Assembly: GCF_014202425.1 (NCBI RefSeq)
Contig: NZ_JACHGT010000002.1
Coordinates: forward strand, 372,001-436,000
Reading direction: 5' to 3'
Source: Phytomonospora endophytica
Lineage (GTDB): Bacteria; Actinomycetota; Actinomycetes; Mycobacteriales; Micromonosporaceae
DNA length: 64,000 bases
A program made the position numbers and the translations under genes. This document shows positions 61,498 through 64,000 of this stretch, piece by piece (within the stretch, counting starts at the first letter, position 1; each line of letters begins with the position of its first letter). The notes under the pieces were generated by a model. It was not told the origin of the DNA, made no database searches, and was given only the letters and a program-made list of their open reading frames with translations.

Positions 61498-64000
61498 CTA
61501 GTACCGGACGTGCTGGTCGGAGCGGCGCCTGATGACCGTGACCTCGTCGCGCTGGTTGCCGGTCGGGCCGAGGTAGTTGAAGGCGAAGGACAGTTGCCCG
61601 TAGCCGCCGATCAGGTGCGTGGGTTTGACGAGGATCCGGGTCAGCGAGTTGTGGATCCCGCCCCGGCGGCCGGTCGTCTCCGACTTCGGGACGTTCACGA
61701 CGCGCTCCTGGGCGTGGTAGACGAAGGCCGTGCCGCGCGGCATCCGGTGCGTGACGGTCGCGCGCAGGGACATGACGCCGTTGCGGTTGACCATCTCGAC
61801 CCAGTCGTTGTCGGCGACGCCGATGGCGGTGGCGTCGGGCTCGCTCATCCACACCACCGGCCCGCCGCGCGACAGTGACAGCATGAGCAGGTTGTCCTGG
61901 TATTCGGAGTGGATCGACCATTTCGAGTGCGGGGTCAGGTACCGCACGGTCACCGAGGCGCCGTCGACGCCGAGCTCGGGCTCCCCGAACAGCCGCTGCA
62001 TGTTCAGGGGCGCCCGGTAGACGGGGAGGGTCTCGCCCATCTCGTGCATCCAGTCGTGGTCGAGCAGGAAGTGCATGCGGCCGGTGAGCGTGTGCCACGG
62101 CTTGAGGCGCTCGACGTTGACGGTGAAGGGCGCGTACCGGCGGCCGCCCGTCTCACTGCCCGACCATTCCGGGCTGGTGATGACCGGGACCGGGCGCGCC
62201 TGGGTGTCGGCGAAGGAGATCCGCTTCTCCTCGCTGCCTTCGGCGAGGTCGGCCAGGCGCACGCCGGTACGGCGCTCCAGCTCCTTGAAGCCCTGGACGG
62301 CCAGGCGGCCGTTCGTGGTCGCCGACAGCGACAGGATCGTCTCGGCCATCTTGGCGTCGGTGTCGATCGCCGGTCGGCCCTCGGCGGCGCCGGAGTCCAT
62401 GACGCCGTTGACGGCGGCGAGGTGCTCGACCTCCTCGTCGGGCCGGTAGGTGACGGCCTTGGTGGTGACGCCGAGGGTGTCCACGAGCGGCCCGAGCGCG
62501 GCCATCTTGTCGGCGACGGCGCCGTAGTCGCGTTCGACGACCACGAAGTTCGGCATGGTCTTGCCGGGAACGGGTTCGACCTCCCCGGTCCGCCAGTCGC
62601 GGACGGTCCCGCCCGGCTGGGCGGTCTCGCCGGGCGTGTCGTGCTGGAGCGGGACGGCGACGACGTCGCGGCGGACGCCGAGCCTCGGACCGGCGAGCTC
62701 GGAGAAGCGGCGGGCGACGGCGTGGAAGGCGTCGAAGTCGGTGCGCGACTCGAAGGGCGGGTCGATGGCGGGGTTGAAGGCGTGCACGAAGGGGTGCATG
62801 TCGGTGGTGTTGAGGTCGTGCTTCTCGTACCAGGTCGCCGCCGGGAGCACGACGTCCGACAGGAGCGTGGAGCTGGTCATCCGGAAGTCCAGCGACAGCA
62901 GCAGGTCGAGTTTCCCGCGTGGCGGCTCCTCCCCGCGCCATGCGACGTCGCGCGGCCGGCGGTCGGGCGGGGTCTGTTCGGCCAGGAGGTTGTCGTGCGT
63001 GCCGAGCAGGTGTTTGAGGAAGTACTCGTCGCCCTTGGCCGAGGAACCCAGCAGGTTCGCGCGCCACAGGGTCAGGCAGCGCGGCCAGTTCTCCGGCGCG
63101 TCGGGGTCCTCGACGGCGAAGCGCAGGCGCCCGGCGGCGAGCTCACCGGCGACGTGGCCCGCGACGTCGCCGTCCCCGGCCTCGTCGGCGAGGTCGAGCG
63201 GGTTGCGGTCGAACTGCGGGTAGGACGGCATCCAGCCCAGCCGTGCCGACAGCGCCACCGTGTCCATCGTGTGCATGCCCGCGAAGGCGCCCGTGCCCAG
63301 CGGGGAGGCGAGCGCGTCGGCGCGGTAGCCGTCGTAGCGCCACTGGTCGGTGTGGGTGTACCAGTAGGCGGTGCCGATCATCTGGCGCGGCGGGCGCTGC
63401 CAGTCGGTGGCCATCGCCATCGTCGCCCAGCCGGTGACCGGGCGGCATTTCTCCTGGCCGACGTAGTGTGCCCAGCCGCCGCCGTTGCGGCCCATGGAGC
63501 CGGTGAGCATGAGCAGGGCGAGGACGGCGCGGTAGGTGGCGTCGCCGTGGAACCACTGGCAGATCCCGGCGCCCATGACGATCATCGTGCGGCCGCCGGA
63601 CTCCTCGGCGTTGGCGGCCATCTCGCGGGCGACCTTGGCGACCTGCGCGGCCGGGACGGAGGTGATCGCCTCCTGCCAGGCGGGAGTGCAGGGCTCGGAG
63701 GTGTCGTCGTAGCCGGTGGGCCAGCTGCCGGGCAGGCCTTCGCGGGCGACGCCGTACTGGGCGAGCATGAGGTCGAAGACGGTCGTGACGGGTTTCCCGG
63801 CGACGGTCTTCACCGGGACACCGCGACGCAGGACGCCGCCGGTGCCGTCGGGGGCGTCGAAGCGCGGGAGGAGGACCTCGGCGGTGCCTTCGCCGTGCTC
63901 TCCGGCGAGGCTCAGCAGCGGCTCGACCTCGCCGAGGTCGAGGTTCCAGCGGCCTTCACCGCTCTCGGTGTACCGGAACCCGAGCGAGCCGTTGGGGACG
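61498..64000 (-). CDS. narG: Respiratory nitrate reductase alpha subunit (5' end outside window)
   Basis: The C-terminal 833 or so residues of the molybdenum subunit NarG, membrane-associated on the inner face. The frame is open to the window edge, so the N-terminal [4Fe-4S] region is not seen; upstream residues such as GSLGFRYTESGEGRWNLD match NarG and show that the GTG at 63813 is not the start. Recognisable segments are MGAGICQWFHGDATYR, TGSMGRNGGGWAHYVGQEK, VLPAATWYEKHDLNTTDMH, and near the C-terminus GRMHFLLDHDWMHEMGE and AFNYLGPTGNQRDE. It is the first visible gene of narGHJI. Confidence 0.96.
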   Translation of the reverse strand, partial: VPNGSLGFRYTESGEGRWNLDLGEVEPLLSLAGEHGEGTAEVLLPRFDAPDGTGGVLRRGVPVKTVAGKPVTTVFDLMLAQYGVAREGLPGSWPTGYDDTSEPCTPAWQEAITSVPAAQVAKVAREMAANAEESGGRTMIVMGAGICQWFHGDATYRAVLALLMLTGSMGRNGGGWAHYVGQEKCRPVTGWATMAMATDWQRPPRQMIGTAYWYTHTDQWRYDGYRADALASPLGTGAFAGMHTMDTVALSARLGWMPSYPQFDRNPLDLADEAGDGDVAGHVAGELAAGRLRFAVEDPDAPENWPRCLTLWRANLLGSSAKGDEYFLKHLLGTHDNLLAEQTPPDRRPRDVAWRGEEPPRGKLDLLLSLDFRMTSSTLLSDVVLPAATWYEKHDLNTTDMHPFVHAFNPAIDPPFESRTDFDAFHAVARRFSELAGPRLGVRRDVVAVPLQHDTPGETAQPGGTVRDWRTGEVEPVPGKTMPNFVVVERDYGAVADKMAALGPLVDTLGVTTKAVTYRPDEEVEHLAAVNGVMDSGAAEGRPAIDTDAKMAETILSLSATTNGRLAVQGFKELERRTGVRLADLAEGSEEKRISFADTQARPVPVITSPEWSGSETGGRRYAPFTVNVERLKPWHTLTGRMHFLLDHDWMHEMGETLPVYRAPLNMQRLFGEPELGVDGASVTVRYLTPHSKWSIHSEYQDNLLMLSLSRGGPVVWMSEPDATAIGVADNDWVEMVNRNGVMSLRATVTHRMPRGTAFVYHAQERVVNVPKSETTGRRGGIHNSLTRILVKPTHLIGGYGQLSFAFNYLGPTGNQRDEVTVIRRRSDQHVRY

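Overview
The window is chromosomal DNA from a very GC-rich Gram-positive actinomycete. This is inferred from dense translationally coupled genes, frequent GTG starts, a DUF3117 gene, a UdgX-type DNA glycosylase, an NnaR-type HemD regulator, a FolP2-type protein and type VII secretion substrates. The species cannot be fixed from sequence alone. No tRNA, rRNA, CRISPR array, insertion sequence, prophage or replication origin was seen.

Left end (0-9.3 kb): nitrate/nitrite assimilation. A nitrate transporter (NarK), a single-subunit molybdenum nitrate reductase, a FAD/[2Fe-2S] electron-donor protein, sirohaem nitrite reductase NirBD and the HemD-like regulator NnaR follow one another, mostly with 4-base stop/start overlaps. 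Right end (58.2-64 kb): respiratory nitrate reductase narGHJI on the minus strand, with NarG cut by the window edge. The two ends together suggest an organism that both assimilates and respires nitrate.

9.4-14.2 kb: a BlaI-type repressor with an M56 zinc protease, UdgX, an HTTM membrane protein with a small anchored partner, an EamA exporter and a DCC/DUF393 thiol oxidoreductase. 14.2-20.6 kb: the first part of a cell-wall glycopolymer locus. It has a fused nucleotidyltransferase-like/CDP-alcohol phosphotransferase and an ABC ATPase on the minus strand, then diverging genes for an IspD/TarI-type cytidylyltransferase, an SDR reductase and a TagF-like polymerase. The reductase and cytidylyltransferase pair looks like a split version of CDP-ribitol synthase. 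20.6-23.6 kb: a DesK/DesR-type two-component system facing two small membrane proteins, with a candidate operator between them.

23.7-31.2 kb: Mrp Fe-S carrier, a Ser/Pro-rich membrane protein, PhzF-like protein, a soluble PRC-MgtE_N-CBS protein, DUF1003 protein, an AMMECR1 protein and two SDRs. 31.3-42.7 kb: the second glycopolymer block. It holds an ABC permease, a three-gene sugar pathway (aminotransferase, Gfo/Idh dehydrogenase, UDP-HexNAc 2-epimerase), two paralogous GT4 glycosyltransferases around a nucleotide-sugar 6-dehydrogenase, and a TarS-like GT2 enzyme facing them. The predicted products are a diamino-uronic acid sugar nucleotide and a decorated polyol-phosphate polymer.

42.8-58.1 kb: housekeeping genes. 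These are TatB, an HtrA/PepD protease, a long gene-poor gap with repeats, DUF3117, PaaX plus enoyl-CoA hydratase, a 5'-truncated Rpn-like pseudogene, a MocR regulator, Tag glycosylase, a DivIVA-domain protein, FolP2-like protein, two ESX substrates, a LOG-family protein, an LRV-repeat protein, DapD, a PCD-VOC fusion and a YbjQ protein. As I recall the Mycobacterium tuberculosis map, much of this backbone (dapD, LOG, folP2, Rv1209, tagA, Rv1211, htrA, tatB, mrp, Rv1232c) occurs in the same neighbourhood there. The second glycopolymer block sits between two members of that set.

Two genes (the second GT4 and narI) miss their tail-to-tail stop by one frame and stay open far into the antisense strand of the next gene.
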